A stretch of 64,000 bases of DNA from CAZWDL01 sp964632995 (GCA_964632995.1 CAZWDL010000017.1:1-64000); one strand, 5' to 3'; positions 50,703 through 59,414 are shown, counted from the stretch's first letter. The notes: a model not told the origin generated them from the letters alone. Program-made: numbers and translations.

Positions 50703-51635
50703 GCCCAGCTTATGTCCGCAGTTCGGGCAAAAGATGCCCGCGGCTTCCAGCTTAAAGCCGCAGGCGGGGCAGAAGTTGAGCTGTTCCGTTCCGGAAGGGC
50801 TGACCTGTTTCATTTCCGTTTTTCGTTCCAGCACGCGCTGGTAGTCGCCCGCGTCGGTCCATTTAAACAATTCGCTGGCGCGGGCCACCGCCCAAAGATT
50901 ATTTTTAAAGAGGAACTTGAGCACCTTGTCGAAAGCCTTCTCACTGAAACCTTCGAATTCGCGGGCCTGGGTGACGAAATCGTCGAGATTGAAGGTATCC
51001 CAGTAGTTTTTCGGTAGTCCGGCCAGTTTGGCCAGTACACCGGTGGCGACAGTGATGTCTTGACAGGCCAGCAGGCCGGTGCGGTCGGCGGTATATTCGG
51101 CCATCTGCATCCAGTAGAAAAGCGTATAACGCAAACCGATAGAAACGAGCCCGCCGATACCCATCGTGATGCCTGAGAAAGCCTCCGCCATTTCCGGCAG
51201 TATGGAACCGATTTCCTGGTAGAGAATATGGCGGCTTTTGATATGTCCGATTTCCCGGCCAATGATAAAAAGCAGTTCCTCATCCGACAGGTCTTCCACT
51301 GCTTCCGAGGCGAGCATGATCATGGGCCGTTCGACGCCCAGGGTGATGGCTTCCAGGCCCTCGGCGCGATATACGTAGAGATCGGGGATGTCGGGCAGGT
51401 TGGTGATGCGGCAGGCTTCATGCAACAGACCGAAGAGTTCCGGCATGCTGCTGGGGGTCAACTTCAGGCTATTGCCCGTGAATTGCAGCTTCAGGATCCG
51501 TTCGATCCCCATTTCATAGAACTTCTTGACCACCATATCGAGGCCCTTGGTGCGTTCCAGCGTATCCAGGGCGCGGGTATCGAAAGGGTGCTCGTATTCC
51601 CTGGGGTGCAGGTTGATCAGTGTTTTCAGCTCCAT
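50700..51635 (-). CDS. M48-like metallopeptidase with altered zinc motif and C-terminal zinc ribbon
   Basis: 311 residues. The M48 fold is clear: LDMVVKKFYEMGIERILKLQ near residue 30, NLPDIPDLYVYRAEGLEAIT, then LFIIGREIGHIKSRHILYQE at about 122-141 and AEYTADRTGLLACQD near 175 (third zinc ligand Glu). The zinc motif HExxH is REIGH, i.e. the first histidine is arginine, so normal zinc chemistry is doubtful and a pseudo-protease or regulatory role is possible. The end CPACGFKLEAAGIFCPNCGHKL is a zinc ribbon. No signal peptide. Start overlaps the previous gene by 10 bp, so coupled. The sequence context is a TIR protein and a second zinc-ribbon protein. Confidence 0.82.
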   Translation of the reverse strand: MELKTLINLHPREYEHPFDTRALDTLERTKGLDMVVKKFYEMGIERILKLQFTGNSLKLTPSSMPELFGLLHEACRITNLPDIPDLYVYRAEGLEAITLGVERPMIMLASEAVEDLSDEELLFIIGREIGHIKSRHILYQEIGSILPEMAEAFSGITMGIGGLVSIGLRYTLFYWMQMAEYTADRTGLLACQDITVATGVLAKLAGLPKNYWDTFNLDDFVTQAREFEGFSEKAFDKVLKFLFKNNLWAVARASELFKWTDAGDYQRVLERKTEMKQVSPSGTEQLNFCPACGFKLEAAGIFCPNCGHKLG

Positions 51636-52024
51636 AGTGGCTTTTTACCTTCGGCCACCTGGTAGGCGTCGATCATGGACCAGATCCAGATGGGGAGGAC
51701 CAAAAAGGGGACGATAAAGACCAACAGCACGGCGCCGCCTAGCATGAGCGCCCCCTTTTTGGTATCGCCGTTGTAAAACTGTCCTACTCCGGTGAGTAGA
51801 AAGGACAGCCCCGTGGCCAGCAGCGGCGTTTTGTCCCGGGCGTAATTACCCGCTTGAACCGGTCCGCTCTGGCTGGAGCTGGGCGAACGGTAGGCGCTTT
51901 GGCGGCCGCTGTCGGGCTCCGGATCTGTCATTGTGCGTTGGGTGGTGACCGTTAGTGCATTGCCACACTGAACACAGAACTTGGATCCTGTTTTGTTTTG
52001 ATTTCCACAATTTGTACAGAACAT
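51626..52024 (-). CDS. Zinc-ribbon protein with TM2-type membrane domain
   Basis: 132 residues. N-terminal zinc ribbon MFCTNCGNQNKTGSKFCVQC and GNALT, a serine-rich linker, then two helices in the TM2 arrangement (LATGLSFLLTGVGQFYNGDTKKG and VLLVFIVPFLVLPIWIWSM, the latter followed by DAYQVAEG). TM2 proteins are small membrane proteins of unclear function; the FYNGDTKKG turn and final D-A-Y are typical. The zinc ribbon is shared with the C-terminus of the next gene product, hinting at an interaction. It follows the TIR gene by 40 bp and overlaps the M48-like gene. Confidence 0.8.
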   Translation of the reverse strand: MFCTNCGNQNKTGSKFCVQCGNALTVTTQRTMTDPEPDSGRQSAYRSPSSSQSGPVQAGNYARDKTPLLATGLSFLLTGVGQFYNGDTKKGALMLGGAVLLVFIVPFLVLPIWIWSMIDAYQVAEGKKPLWS

Positions 52025-52064
52025 GGTATTTGGGTTTTAGTCTCTAAATATGGGTTTTTTCAAT

Positions 52065-53072
52065 CTACAAAGACAATCCCGAGATTCGCGGCGGCGCATC
52101 ACTCGCCGGGAAGAAAATGCGCACGTAGCCCGGCATGCCGCCGTCGGGACGAAGCCTGCCCAGCGTATATTTAATTTCCTCACCTTCTTCTTTATTGGAT
52201 AAGAAGCCGAGGCTGCGGCGACCGGTGTCTTTCTTTTCTTCCACCTGGAAGGGTTGCTTATAGAGATGCAGGCGTTGACAGGCGACCTCGACGCTGTGTT
52301 TGCGAAAGCCTTCTTCCAAGTGTCCGTTTTGCAGCAGCGTAGGATGAATCAACTCTGCCGTCGCGGAACTATCCGCTTGCGTACCGTAGCAGGCCAGGTA
52401 ATCCAGCAGGCCCTGCAGCAGGATTTCTGCTTCCTGTTCCTTGTCGCTTTCGGTGCGCTCCTCAACAGCTTCAGGCCGTTTTTCATCCCCGGCCGGCGCA
52501 GCTTCTTTTACGGAAGCCTTAGCCTTCCGAATTTGCTGGCGGCCGTAATCGATTAAGTCATTCGCCACCTGATTGACCTTTCGCTCCAGGCGCTCCTTAG
52601 CGGAGAGAAATTCCTGGGCGATGCCCTGCAGTTCCACTGCGATATTTTTAAAAGCTTTATCCTCGTTTTCCCAGTGGCTGCTGCGGATGGGATGGCCGCC
52701 GGCAGGCAGCGGCTTGAGGCTGGCCAGCAGGTCGAGCTGCCAGAGGCAATCCCGCAGGATAACCGGAATGATTTTCACCTCGTCCCGCTTTTGCCGTTCG
52801 AAGGCTTCGCGGAGTTCCTCTTCGTATTTGTTATAGCAATCGGGCGCCAGAAAGTTGGCGCTGATGAGCAACAAAATCACGTGGGCTTTGTGCAAATATT
52901 CGCGTTGCACTTCCGGCACGCTGGCTCCGGGATCGATCTTACCGTCGTGCCAGACATCAATGTAGCCCTGACGCTGCAGCGAACTCAGATGGCGCTCCAG
53001 CTCGTTCTTGAGCGATTCGTCCTCTTCGGCGTAGAGGAGGTACAAATTGATATTGCCGGGGCGGTCCTGCAT
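52065..53072 (-). CDS. TIR-domain protein
   Basis: 335 residues. TIR domain at residues 1 to about 130: INLYLLYAEEDESLKNELER, YIDVWHDGKIDPGA, AHVILLLISANFLAPDCYNK, YEEELREAFERQKRDEVKII and PVILRDCLWQ. The Glu that follows the Cys-Tyr segment could be the NADase catalytic glutamate. A helical basic linker (160-200) and an acidic/charged stretch (EERTESDKEQEAEILL) lead to a C-terminal domain of about 110 residues (LLDYLACYGTQADSSATAEL to ISGLSL) that resembles an NTF2-like fold; this is only an impression. Bacterial TIR proteins cleave NAD+ or make signalling nucleotides in defence or signalling. First gene of a three-gene unit. Confidence 0.85.
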   Translation of the reverse strand: MQDRPGNINLYLLYAEEDESLKNELERHLSSLQRQGYIDVWHDGKIDPGASVPEVQREYLHKAHVILLLISANFLAPDCYNKYEEELREAFERQKRDEVKIIPVILRDCLWQLDLLASLKPLPAGGHPIRSSHWENEDKAFKNIAVELQGIAQEFLSAKERLERKVNQVANDLIDYGRQQIRKAKASVKEAAPAGDEKRPEAVEERTESDKEQEAEILLQGLLDYLACYGTQADSSATAELIHPTLLQNGHLEEGFRKHSVEVACQRLHLYKQPFQVEEKKDTGRRSLGFLSNKEEGEEIKYTLGRLRPDGGMPGYVRIFFPASDAPPRISGLSL

Positions 53073-53447
53073 GGGTGTACGGTGTGCAAAAAGTTATCGT
53101 TGCAGTTCATTCGGGCTCATAAGGTAGGAAAATGAACGGTTTAACGCAATATTAAAGCGGTATTTAATCCGGTAATAAACCCAGCATGAGGTATTTGGAG
53201 TATTTGTGCACCCTTTATTTTTTTACAGGTGGTCGGATTCCGTAAAACCGGCAGTTGGCAGGTAGATGAAATATTACCTTCTCCGGAGGATTCTTCCGGA
53301 CTGGAGGGCTCTCCTCATAAGAGTTTTGACAGCTAAACAAAAGCAGCGAAAAGAACGAGAATCGGACGAGGATTCCTCTGGAAATCCATGCTTTCTTCGT
53401 TGAAAACCAATTGAGGTTTTACATTTTAAACAAAAATCTTACAAACT
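53073..53447. other. Gene-free stretch upstream of the TIR unit
   Basis: No gene recognised. A TTG-N20-TACCTTAT arrangement, weakly like the Bacteroidota promoter, lies on the minus strand near 53121-53150, upstream of the TIR gene. The rest has degenerate CTCCGGA/TTCCGGA words (53281-53305). Confidence 0.35.
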
Positions 53448-54131
53448 TTACGACTCTATTACCTCCAATATCTCCTTAAGCTCCTCCAACTCGTCGATGA
53501 CGTAATCCGGCCCGGCCTTACGCAGCTGTTCCGCCGTATGCGCACCGGTAGTAACGCCGACAGTACAGCTACACCCCGCATTTTTTCCTTCTTCCACGTC
53601 AATGGCCGCATCGCCGATCTTGGCGACCTGGCGGCTGTCCGGCACGCCCAGCTTTTTCTGAGCCAGGTGGATCATGTCCGGCTCCGGCCGGCTGTTTTCG
53701 ACCTGATCGGCGGTGATCAATTCGTCGAAGTGAACGCCTTTTTTCCAGTGCAGCTTGTCGATAAGGGATTCAGCGGTTTTGAGATCGTAGCCCGTATTCA
53801 AAACGACAAAGACGTCGTGATCTTTAAGATAGCGAAATATTTCTTCCGCCCCTTCCTGCGGGCTCACCTCCAGTTTGTCATACGCTTTTTCGAGAATAGA
53901 AAGAAAGCTTTTGTGAATGGAGTCGACTTCACGGTCGCTATGCGTTTTCCCATCCAGGTCAAGGACATCCCGGATGGCCTGGCGTTTTTCCTTGCCGGCG
54001 CCCACCGCCAGCACCTGGCTGAGGGTCCGGTTATATTCTGCCTCCCGGATAGCCGCGTGCAGCGATTTATATACAACGTTGTGTTCGTTGACCGTAGTGC
54101 CGGCCATGTCAAAGACCACCATTTTAATCAT
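53448..54131 (-). CDS. Phosphonatase-like HAD hydrolase
   Basis: 227 residues, cytosolic. HAD motifs: nucleophile block VVFDMAGTTVNEHNVVYKSL at the N-terminus, GKEKRQAIRDVL in the cap, motif II VVLNTGYDLK near residue 110, motif III around the RPEPDM segment near 149 and motif IV KIGDAAIDVEEGKNAGC near 170. This is the TIGR03351-type PhnX-like group, expected to cleave phosphonoacetaldehyde or a similar C-P compound. It overlaps the FAD oxidoreductase gene by 8 bp, supporting phosphonate catabolism. The usual cap Lys of true PhnX is not evident, so substrate is inferred. Confidence 0.83.
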   Translation of the reverse strand: MIKMVVFDMAGTTVNEHNVVYKSLHAAIREAEYNRTLSQVLAVGAGKEKRQAIRDVLDLDGKTHSDREVDSIHKSFLSILEKAYDKLEVSPQEGAEEIFRYLKDHDVFVVLNTGYDLKTAESLIDKLHWKKGVHFDELITADQVENSRPEPDMIHLAQKKLGVPDSRQVAKIGDAAIDVEEGKNAGCSCTVGVTTGAHTAEQLRKAGPDYVIDELEELKEILEVIES

Positions 54132-55290
54132 AACCGAAAATGTTGTTGATGTTGTGAAGCGCCAATCCAGGGCCGGCGGTCATGCCTTTGCCGCCGATTC
54201 CCGTAACGAGGTGGATGTTATTACCAATCGTCTTCTGATAAAGATCTTTGGATTTGGGCTGGGTATAGATGCCAATCCATTGCGTATCGACCTCCCAGTT
54301 ATCCAGCTCGAAAATTTTTGCTGCTTCCGTTAAAAAAAACTGATTGATATCGTTTCTTATGTCAAAATTCGAGGTTGTTCCGGCGCCAAGATCCCAATAT
54401 TCGTGGGAATCTCCCAAAATAATGCTTCCGTCGGCTTCTTGTTTAAAGAGCAGGTGGATACCCCAATCCTTCCAGAACGAGTCCCCGCCTTCACCGGCTT
54501 TTACCGAAGCATAGGAGGGGCATTCACGAAAGCTCTCGTAGCGGCGGATGGTCAGTCCGGTGAGCACATTGCCGGGGATACGCACCTCCTGCTGTAGCTT
54601 CAGGCGCATCATCTGCAGTTTGACGGCTTGCAATTCGCTTTCCCGAACCAGCTCCGGATACAGCAAGCCTAAATCGTTGCCGGAACAAACAATGACCTTG
54701 GCGGCAGTATATTTTTCACCGCGGTTGTCGAGAACGGCACATCGAGTCCCCTCCCTGTCAACGTTCCGGACAAGCGTGTTTGGGAAATGCGTAAAAAGCG
54801 GATTCTGCTCCAAGTATTCCTGTACCCGCCCGATCATAGTGCGGGGGTTCACCGACAATTCTTCCGGAAAAAATAAGCCGCCCCGGCAGTAATCCGCCCG
54901 CAGCGCCGGATACCGGGCCAGGCACGCTTCCGGATCGAGCAATTCGGAGGGGTAATCATTTTGCCGGTTGATCTGATGCAATTCCCGGATCAACTGATGT
55001 TCTTCCTCATCAGAGGCAATGTAAATGCTGCCTTCCTGCCGGACCCCGATGTCGAATTTCGCCTGGAGCGCTTTGTAAATCCGGAGACTCTTCCGACCGT
55101 AGGCCTGCCATTTGGAGTTCATGCCCGAAGGAACGATCTGCCCGAAATTGCGGACGGTCGCGCCGGCAGGTTTTGGATTTCTCTCAAATAAGGCAACGGT
55201 CAGTCCTTTGTCCAGCGCGTGATAGGCGTGAAACGTTCCCAAAACGCCGCCGCCTATGACGATTAGGTCAAAATGCGATTTGGATATCAT
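54124..55290 (-). CDS. FAD-dependent oxidoreductase of phosphonate-catabolism clusters
   Basis: 388 residues of the D-amino-acid-oxidase/glycine-oxidase fold. FAD motif FDLIVIGGGVLGTFHAYHAL at the N-terminus, then GATVRNFGQIVPSGM near 43, which is the marker of the TIGR03364 family that co-occurs with phosphonate genes, and the C-terminal HLVTGIGGKGMTAGPGLALH. Reported members oxidise aminoalkyl phosphonates such as methylated 2-aminoethylphosphonate. With the HAD hydrolase and HD oxygenase neighbours this gives a short phosphonate-degradation route. An aminotransferase (PhnW) or ammonia-lyase (PbfA) is not present in the window. Confidence 0.82.
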   Translation of the reverse strand: MISKSHFDLIVIGGGVLGTFHAYHALDKGLTVALFERNPKPAGATVRNFGQIVPSGMNSKWQAYGRKSLRIYKALQAKFDIGVRQEGSIYIASDEEEHQLIRELHQINRQNDYPSELLDPEACLARYPALRADYCRGGLFFPEELSVNPRTMIGRVQEYLEQNPLFTHFPNTLVRNVDREGTRCAVLDNRGEKYTAAKVIVCSGNDLGLLYPELVRESELQAVKLQMMRLKLQQEVRIPGNVLTGLTIRRYESFRECPSYASVKAGEGGDSFWKDWGIHLLFKQEADGSIILGDSHEYWDLGAGTTSNFDIRNDINQFFLTEAAKIFELDNWEVDTQWIGIYTQPKSKDLYQKTIGNNIHLVTGIGGKGMTAGPGLALHNINNIFGYD

Positions 55291-55345
55291 GAAACAAAGT
55301 TTAACAGGAATTCAGGATAGTCGGGATGCTCCCGGATGCCGAGTG

Positions 55346-55391
55346 CCAGCATCAAGCATCAAGCATCAAGCATCCAGTAACCGGCATCAAG
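55346..55391. repeat. ATCAAGC tandem micro-repeat over a stop codon
   Basis: AGCATCAAGCATCAAGCATC with AAGCATCCAGTAACCGG and CATCAAG; 7-bp period. The TCA at 55387-55389 is the complement of the TGA stop of the HD oxygenase gene. Confidence 0.65.
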
Positions 55392-55980
55392 TCCCCAACA
55401 CCACTTTTCCCACAATTTCCGTATAATCCTCAATTTCCGGTACGTCTTTACCGAGCTCTTTGGCCTGATCGTCCCAGGCTCTGAGCTGGATGGCTTGGCG
55501 GTAGTGGGGATTACTTTCAAAGGCGTTTTTTTCGGCCTCGCTCATTTTGCCGCCCTGCAGGTGAAAACTTTTCTTCGATGCCTCGGAGAGGCCATCGTAG
55601 TAATCGGGCTCCACGGTGCAAAGATAGCGTTTGGCAGGAACGTGCAGGCGAATGGGCTCCGTAACGGACGCAGGGAAAATATCTTTCAGGTAATCGGCGG
55701 CCAGCTCTTCGTGCAAATCGTTTTTAACGGTAGGGTTATTCGCCTCGGCAGGATCGTCCGCCAGCATATGTCCGATATCGTGAAACAGCGCCGCCGTGAT
55801 CAGTGCTTCGCTTTTGCGGGCTGTCTTCGCCAGGTAGGCGGCCTGCAGTGCATGTTCCATCTGGGTGACCTCCTCTTCGTAGTGCTCCTGACCGTGGGCT
55901 CTCATATAGTCAAAAAGGATTTGTACTTTTTCCGCTGCGACAGCCTGAAGCAGGCGTTCCTTTAAGTTCTCCGTTTTCAT
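55387..55980 (-). CDS. HD-domain phosphonate oxygenase (PhnZ-like)
   Basis: 197 residues. HD-domain blocks with the diiron ligands: QMEHALQAAYLAK near residue 40, ALITAALFHDIGHMLADD near 60 (the HD pair), LHEELAADYLKDIF near 90, RLHVPAKRYLCTVEPDYYDG near 112 and SFHLQGGKMSEAEKNAF. This is the TIGR03276/PhnZ group, diiron oxygenases that cleave the C-P bond of 1-hydroxy-2-aminoethylphosphonates to phosphate and an amino acid. It starts 9 bp after the stop of the PI-PLC-like gene, joining the two halves of the phosphorus cluster. Confidence 0.87.
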   Translation of the reverse strand: MKTENLKERLLQAVAAEKVQILFDYMRAHGQEHYEEEVTQMEHALQAAYLAKTARKSEALITAALFHDIGHMLADDPAEANNPTVKNDLHEELAADYLKDIFPASVTEPIRLHVPAKRYLCTVEPDYYDGLSEASKKSFHLQGGKMSEAEKNAFESNPHYRQAIQLRAWDDQAKELGKDVPEIEDYTEIVGKVVLGT

Positions 55981-55989
55981 GATATAAGT

Positions 55990-56763
55990 TTAATTACAAA
56001 AGTGATAAAAACGCGCTAACTCATCCGTATTGACAAAACCGACGTCGCTCTCCAGCAACACTTTCCAGACCGCTTCCTTTTCCGGGGTGGCCCACAGGCG
56101 AAGGCGCTTGCCTTCTTTCCGAACCCTTTTACACAGCGATTTCAGACGCATTTTTTCTTCATCGGGCATGGCTCCCTCTCCATTCCAGCTGAAATGATTC
56201 TGGTAATGATCGCTAATCACCGGCATAAAGTTGGGAGAATAGCCTTTGCCCAGGTCTGACGGGCGGCCGTCCAAAGCGACCAGGCGCTCTTCTTCGCCTT
56301 TCACTGTTTCTATGGGACGGTTGCCCGAAAGGAAAACCGTAACCGCTCCCTGGTTTTTTTGATCGCCGGAGTAGGTGGTCAGTACGGAACGATAAGCCTC
56401 CAACTGCCGGCGCAAAACTTCGTAGGTCGGTTCGGCGGCAGTTTTGATGTCAATCATCAGGAAAAAAGGGCCGTCGTAACCGGAGTACACCTGCCCGTCA
56501 TTTTTTTCAACACGCCGCTGTAGGGAATCCAAATACAGCTTCCGCAAAGTTCGGCGGCGACGTTTCCGCTGCGGCGGGTCGTGGGAAACGTACAGTTCTC
56601 CATCTACGAGATGGATATCCACTTCAATACTCGTGAAGCCGTATTTCAGCGCATCGCGCAAAGGCCGTTTGTGCTCGTAATCGTTGTGCGCGTGGGCCTG
56701 CGGCAGCTGCGCCCAGACCGGCAAATAAAGAAAGATGAGAAACAGCGCAATAATCAAGCGCAT
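55990..56763 (-). CDS. Secreted PI-PLC/GDPD-superfamily phosphodiesterase
   Basis: 257 residues with a signal peptide (LIIALFLIFLYLPVWAQ). Superfamily residues: AHNDYEHKRPLRDALKYGFT (catalytic His, near residue 25), SIEVDIHLVDGELYVSHDPP (acidic ligands and second His), FFLMIDIKT near 98 and a short C-terminal NTDELARF. This is the short AIM6-type branch of the PI-PLC/glycerophosphodiester phosphodiesterase superfamily. Exported and placed between a PhoD phosphatase and a phosphonate oxygenase, it may release phosphorus from phospholipid-derived diesters. Stop lies 9 bp before the HD oxygenase start. Confidence 0.82.
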   Translation of the reverse strand: MRLIIALFLIFLYLPVWAQLPQAHAHNDYEHKRPLRDALKYGFTSIEVDIHLVDGELYVSHDPPQRKRRRRTLRKLYLDSLQRRVEKNDGQVYSGYDGPFFLMIDIKTAAEPTYEVLRRQLEAYRSVLTTYSGDQKNQGAVTVFLSGNRPIETVKGEEERLVALDGRPSDLGKGYSPNFMPVISDHYQNHFSWNGEGAMPDEEKMRLKSLCKRVRKEGKRLRLWATPEKEAVWKVLLESDVGFVNTDELARFYHFCN

Positions 56764-56776
56764 AAATCAAAGATTT

Positions 56777-58447
56777 TCATTTCTTTACAAATAAGCGATT
56801 CCTTCCCAAAACTTCTTCCTTCCCATCCTGGCCGGCAAATTTCACGGTCAGCGTCTGGCCCTCGTAATCCTCAAAGTACTCGATGCGGATGGGGTGAAGC
56901 CCTTTTTTTAAAGCCACCTGCCCTTTGCGCAGACGGGCACTGTGCGAACCATCGTTGTCTACCACCAACTGATCGTGCAGATACAGCCGGGAACCATCAT
57001 CGGAATAGGTTGAGAAGGTATAGACTCCGTTGGTCGGCACTTCGAGCAAGCCTTCGTAAATGACGGCAAAATGATCTTCTCGCTCCGCGATATTCATCGG
57101 ATCCAGATTGATAGCGATGCCCTCCTTGTCGGGAACATCCTTTTTGACTTCAGATAGCTGCATAAAATTACCTTCATAATACCGGTAATGTAATCCGGGC
57201 GATCGCTTTTCCACCTTCACGGGAGACAGCGGTTCCCTTTTGGCATAGGTTCGTTCAAAAACCCGGCTGCGCATAGCCCCTTCTTCATCGAAGAACGCGG
57301 CTTTTACGGTCGTGGTTTCTGTGATGGAAAAGGGACCGGCATACAGTGGAGCAGTGGGATCCGGCGTGCTGCCGTCGAGCGTATATCGTAGCGACAGGTT
57401 GGCGTAATCGTGATCCAACTGGATGGTATGCTGATTGACGAAAGCGTTCAATTCGGTAAAGTTTAGCCGTAGCTGCAATTCACTGAGATTGACGCGGTAA
57501 ATCAGCTCCAGCTGATCGGTCATGGCATCGTAGATGCGGAAAAGCAAGTGCGGGACTTCGCGTTTGGTGGCTTCCAATTGTAAATCCAACAGGGCGTAGC
57601 TATGTTTCGACCGAATGACCGGCGCCACCCGCAAGGGATTCCACTCCGGCGCTTCGATTTGATTGATGCCTGCAAACTGCAATTCGACCGCATCGTAATC
57701 CAGTGCCTGCGGAAAGCGGCACACCTCTCCGTAATGTTGATCGCCGGTCAGAAAGAGTGCGCCCTCGGCGCGGGTCTTCCGAATGAGTTGAAACAGCCGC
57801 TGCCGCGCCTCGGGAAATTTGGCCCAGGTTTCGGAGCCGGCGCGCTCATCCAGCAATACCTGAAATCCGGAAACGATCAGGCGCAAATCTGCCGGTTTCA
57901 ACAATTCCTGCTCCAGCCAGGACCACTGGGCTTCTCCCAGTACATCGCCGTTGGTTTCCGGGGCATCGCGATTGTACCGCACGTCGAGCAAAATAATCTG
58001 TACCATTTTAGATCCCACCTCAAGCTGCTTGGCGTAGTAGATGCCAGGTTGTTCGGCAGGTATTTCTGCTTCGAGCCCCCAAAAAGAACGAAACAGGTCC
58101 TTACTTGCTTCCTTCAACGCATATTCCTTTCCGGCATCGTTCAGGCCGAAGTCGTGATCGTCCCAGGTCGCTACCAGGGGGTATTTTTCCCGCAACATTC
58201 GGAAGGCAGGTTTGGCAGCCAGGGCTCGGTAACAGGAGTCGATATAGCCAATGTCGTCCTCGGTATCGGCGTATACATTATCCCCGATCCACAGGCAAAG
58301 GTCCGGCTCCGCTTCCAGATATTTGACCAGCGCGGGGGCGGGCTCAAACTGTTTGTGACAGCCGAGGATGGCGATGCGGTAGTTGGACTGCGCACTTAGG
58401 GCGAGGCCTAGGGTAAAGGAGAAAAAAACGATAAGTACAGCTCTCAT
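56777..58447 (-). CDS. PhoD-like alkaline phosphatase with chitobiase-C and PA14 domains
   Basis: About 556 residues from ATG 58447, which precedes the signal peptide (AVLIVFFSFTLGLALSAQ); the longer frame has spurious upstream sequence. PhoD metallophosphatase motifs: IAILGCHKQ, LWIGDNVYADTEDDIG near 55, TWDDHDFGLNDAG near 95, VSGFQVLLDE near 185 and LTGDQHYGEVCRFP near 225. A chitobiase/hexosaminidase C-terminal-type module (YTLDGSTPDPTAPLYAGP) and a PA14 domain (GVYTFSTYSDDGSRLYLHDQ) follow and probably bind glycans. Secreted phosphomonoester/diester hydrolase. Stop-to-start distances of 10-13 bp to both neighbours show an operon. Confidence 0.85.
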   Translation of the reverse strand: MRAVLIVFFSFTLGLALSAQSNYRIAILGCHKQFEPAPALVKYLEAEPDLCLWIGDNVYADTEDDIGYIDSCYRALAAKPAFRMLREKYPLVATWDDHDFGLNDAGKEYALKEASKDLFRSFWGLEAEIPAEQPGIYYAKQLEVGSKMVQIILLDVRYNRDAPETNGDVLGEAQWSWLEQELLKPADLRLIVSGFQVLLDERAGSETWAKFPEARQRLFQLIRKTRAEGALFLTGDQHYGEVCRFPQALDYDAVELQFAGINQIEAPEWNPLRVAPVIRSKHSYALLDLQLEATKREVPHLLFRIYDAMTDQLELIYRVNLSELQLRLNFTELNAFVNQHTIQLDHDYANLSLRYTLDGSTPDPTAPLYAGPFSITETTTVKAAFFDEEGAMRSRVFERTYAKREPLSPVKVEKRSPGLHYRYYEGNFMQLSEVKKDVPDKEGIAINLDPMNIAEREDHFAVIYEGLLEVPTNGVYTFSTYSDDGSRLYLHDQLVVDNDGSHSARLRKGQVALKKGLHPIRIEYFEDYEGQTLTVKFAGQDGKEEVLGRNRLFVKK

Positions 58448-58457
58448 GTTATTGGCT

Positions 58458-59414
58458 TTAGGGTTCGATGATATAAGTTCCACTTCCTGGCTGGGGCTTG
58501 AGCCAGTAGGCTTTCGTTCCTTTGTATTGATCTTCCATCTCGTCGTGATCGTAGACGATCCATTGCAGCTGAAAGCGCTCGAAGGGGCCATCGTTGAGGT
58601 CTTCCAGGACGACCCGGGGCAGGATGATTTCAGCAGTAGAGCCCTTTTCATTACGCCGGGAGGCGATGCGGGCTTCCTCCGGCCAGTTGGTTTTGACATC
58701 TACCAAGGTGCTATCGCCGGGGCTGAAACCGATACGAAGTTGCTTTCCGTTAGGATATCCTAACTCCGCCGGCGTCACCCATTCCGGCTGTCCCCATTCG
58801 TCCCAGCGGCCGTCGATGACTACTTTCGCAGGAGCAGCGGAACAAGCCCGCAACGGAACAATACCGATTTCGTAATTCCCGGATTGAGTCCGCTGACGTC
58901 CTTCGGCCTGCTCGCTGATCGTCCAATGTAATTCCAGGGGCGGCTGCTCGCTGCCGCGCAAGTTCTTGGAAGCGGTCAGATACAATGGCATCGCCCATTC
59001 GCTTCCCGCCGCCAGGACGGTATCGATATCCGCTCGGGAAGAGCTGAACGTCGCGTGTTGAAAAAAGCGCGCCCGCAGTTGATTCACCCATCCGTCAAAC
59101 TGCTTCCACCATCGCAAAATCTGAGCCGTATCCATCGTATATCCCTCGATCAGATCGCCGACGCTGAGGATAAAATCGGGAGCGATTGCATTGGCTTTTT
59201 GTACCGCTTCCGGCAAGACGCCGTCGCGATAACCGCCAGTCAGGTCAGCCATAATGGCAAACTGAAAGCTGCTGTCACGGTGTGGAAAGGCGTGCTGCGT
59301 CCACGGATTTTCTGCGGCGAGGGTATCCGGCTGGAAAAGGGCGGGCTGCGCCCAGGTCAGCATGGCCGTCCATAAGAAAAGCGTAATTACAATGAGCCGA
59401 ACCAAATGCGTCAT
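58458..59414 (-). CDS. Metallophosphoesterase-like protein lacking the catalytic core
   Basis: 318 residues, signal peptide LIVITLFLWTAMLTWAQ. Residues 50-95 match the metallophosphoesterase start of the neighbouring larger protein: FQFAIMADLTGGYRDG and ILSVGDLIEGYTMDTAQI. At about residue 117 (LRARFFQH) the sequence jumps to a later part of the paralogue (its EGRFFHNHH), so the GNHD, HH and GHTH motifs are all gone. The rest is a region like PLELHWTIS and a sugar-binding DOMON/CBM9-like module (VVIDGRWDEWGQPEW). An intact frame with a deletion of about 260 residues relative to the paralogue. Probably a binding, not catalytic, protein. ATG overlaps the paralogue stop (TAATG). Confidence 0.75.
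   Translation of the reverse strand: MTHLVRLIVITLFLWTAMLTWAQPALFQPDTLAAENPWTQHAFPHRDSSFQFAIMADLTGGYRDGVLPEAVQKANAIAPDFILSVGDLIEGYTMDTAQILRWWKQFDGWVNQLRARFFQHATFSSSRADIDTVLAAGSEWAMPLYLTASKNLRGSEQPPLELHWTISEQAEGRQRTQSGNYEIGIVPLRACSAAPAKVVIDGRWDEWGQPEWVTPAELGYPNGKQLRIGFSPGDSTLVDVKTNWPEEARIASRRNEKGSTAEIILPRVVLEDLNDGPFERFQLQWIVYDHDEMEDQYKGTKAYWLKPQPGSGTYIIEP

Noticed and set aside
56777..58699. Longer start for the PhoD gene at 58699
   Set aside because: The extra 84 codons lie antisense-like within the upstream gene and precede a clear signal peptide at 58447.
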